The position numbers and the translations under genes are program-made. From Sporofaciens musculi (GTDB lineage Bacteria > Bacillota > Clostridia > Lachnospirales > Lachnospiraceae): a DNA stretch of 64,000 nt. Where the stretch lies: assembly GCF_009830285.1 (NCBI RefSeq), contig NZ_WUQX01000001.1:4154501-4218500 (forward strand). Reading direction: 5' to 3'. Below, in pieces: positions 63,736 to 64,000 of this stretch. Under the pieces are notes generated by a model. It was given only the letters and a program-made list of their open reading frames with translations, was not told the DNA's origin and did not search any database. Position 1 is the first letter of the stretch, and every line of letters starts with the position of its first letter.

Positions 63736-64000
63736 TTACCCATAGGGCATATATTGTTGAAAATCAATGATATTTCCTACAAAATTCATTTTAATAAGAT
63801 CTTCGTATGCCCATTTCGTTGAAGCGAGAATCACTTTTGCATTATTAAGTACATCTTCCGTATGGAAAATTTTGTTGCCATACTCTGTGTTTTTTCCTAT
63901 ATCAGTATTAACACTGTCACATATGCCGTCTATTTTTACACTATGTCTGCTAAAGAAATCTTCAAGGCTCTTTCCTCTTCTTCCCATTCCCCAGATATAA
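63736..64000 (-). CDS. Partial protein with PglD-like nucleotide-binding fold (start outside window)
   Basis: The frame is open to the right window edge: before the first ATG (63987) it reads YIWG, forming the Rossmann motif YIWGMGRRGKSL. So the true start is beyond 64000. Later VKIDGICDSVNTDIG, VILASTKWAYEDLIKM and NIIDFQQYMPYG continue a PglD/WbpP-like layout. It is six bases before the nucleotidyltransferase gene and belongs to the same operon. Confidence 0.65.
   Translation of the reverse strand, partial: YIWGMGRRGKSLEDFFSRHSVKIDGICDSVNTDIGKNTEYGNKIFHTEDVLNNAKVILASTKWAYEDLIKMNFVGNIIDFQQYMPYG

Overview
The window looks like chromosome of an anaerobic gut Firmicute, most likely a Lachnospiraceae (Clostridium cluster XIVa) species. 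Supporting signs are strong AGGAGG-type ribosome binding sites, a FabT-controlled type II fatty acid cluster with FabK as enoyl reductase, an AccD-AccA fusion, LL-diaminopimelate aminotransferase, a PdaB-like deacetylase, a double-cubane anaerobic reductase and an xPKTG-type cell-wall anchor. The assignment is by protein families only; no 16S gene is present.

Region 1 (1-6780) is the edge of a contractile injection system locus. A tail-sheath gene runs leftward out of the window. Divergently, four rightward genes encode a MalT-like signal-transduction ATPase, a SARP/BTAD regulator (probably one protein split by a frameshift at a T7 run), an AAA+ ATPase of the Afp15 type, and an unrecognised coiled-coil protein. 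Sheath plus AAA+ ATPase points to an extracellular contractile injection system (eCIS). The divergent intergenic region carries direct repeats beside weak -35 boxes, as expected for a SARP-activated switch. This is the most novel-looking part of the window.

Region 2 (6781-18800) is mixed accessory DNA: an ECF sigma/anti-sigma pair, an ATC-hydrolase-like protein, a decayed DUF4143 ATPase, a Nudix hydrolase fused to the scar of an AraC gene, RecQ, a repeat-rich wall-anchored surface protein, a folded intergenic element, a chemoreceptor and Ogt.

Region 3 (18879-38640) is one long leftward series. It starts at a FabT-operated promoter before fabH and runs fabH-acpP-fabK-fabD-fabG-fabF-accB-fabZ-accC-accDA, a second flavin oxidoreductase, fabT, a sirtuin, bioY (biotin uptake for AccB), hemC, cobA-hemD, a two-component system and an FtsX-type ABC transporter. 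FabT probably senses acyl-ACP and controls the pathway from two 19-bp operators that bracket the promoter.

Region 4 (38640-57100) holds housekeeping and metabolic genes: a metallophosphoesterase, a double-cubane reductase, an SfsA-MutY fusion, a radical SAM protein, a MarR-controlled NmrA-type reductase, a flavodoxin-like reductase, a toxin-antitoxin-like pair beside tRNA-Pro with a 275-bp decayed duplicate, dapL/dapF, a nitrogen module (glnA with a terminator-containing leader and a downstream ANTAR protein), pduL, a TM1266-type regulator, a PdaB-like deacetylase, a Fic protein and an orphan KdpDE-like pair.

Region 5 (57100-64000) has a prolyl iminopeptidase, an IS110-family element with a structured 5' non-coding end (candidate bridge RNA) lying beside the stump of a sugar epimerase gene, and then a surface-polysaccharide cluster. 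That cluster includes a fused sugar nucleotidyltransferase/kinase and a KpsF-like isomerase, and leaves the window at its right end.
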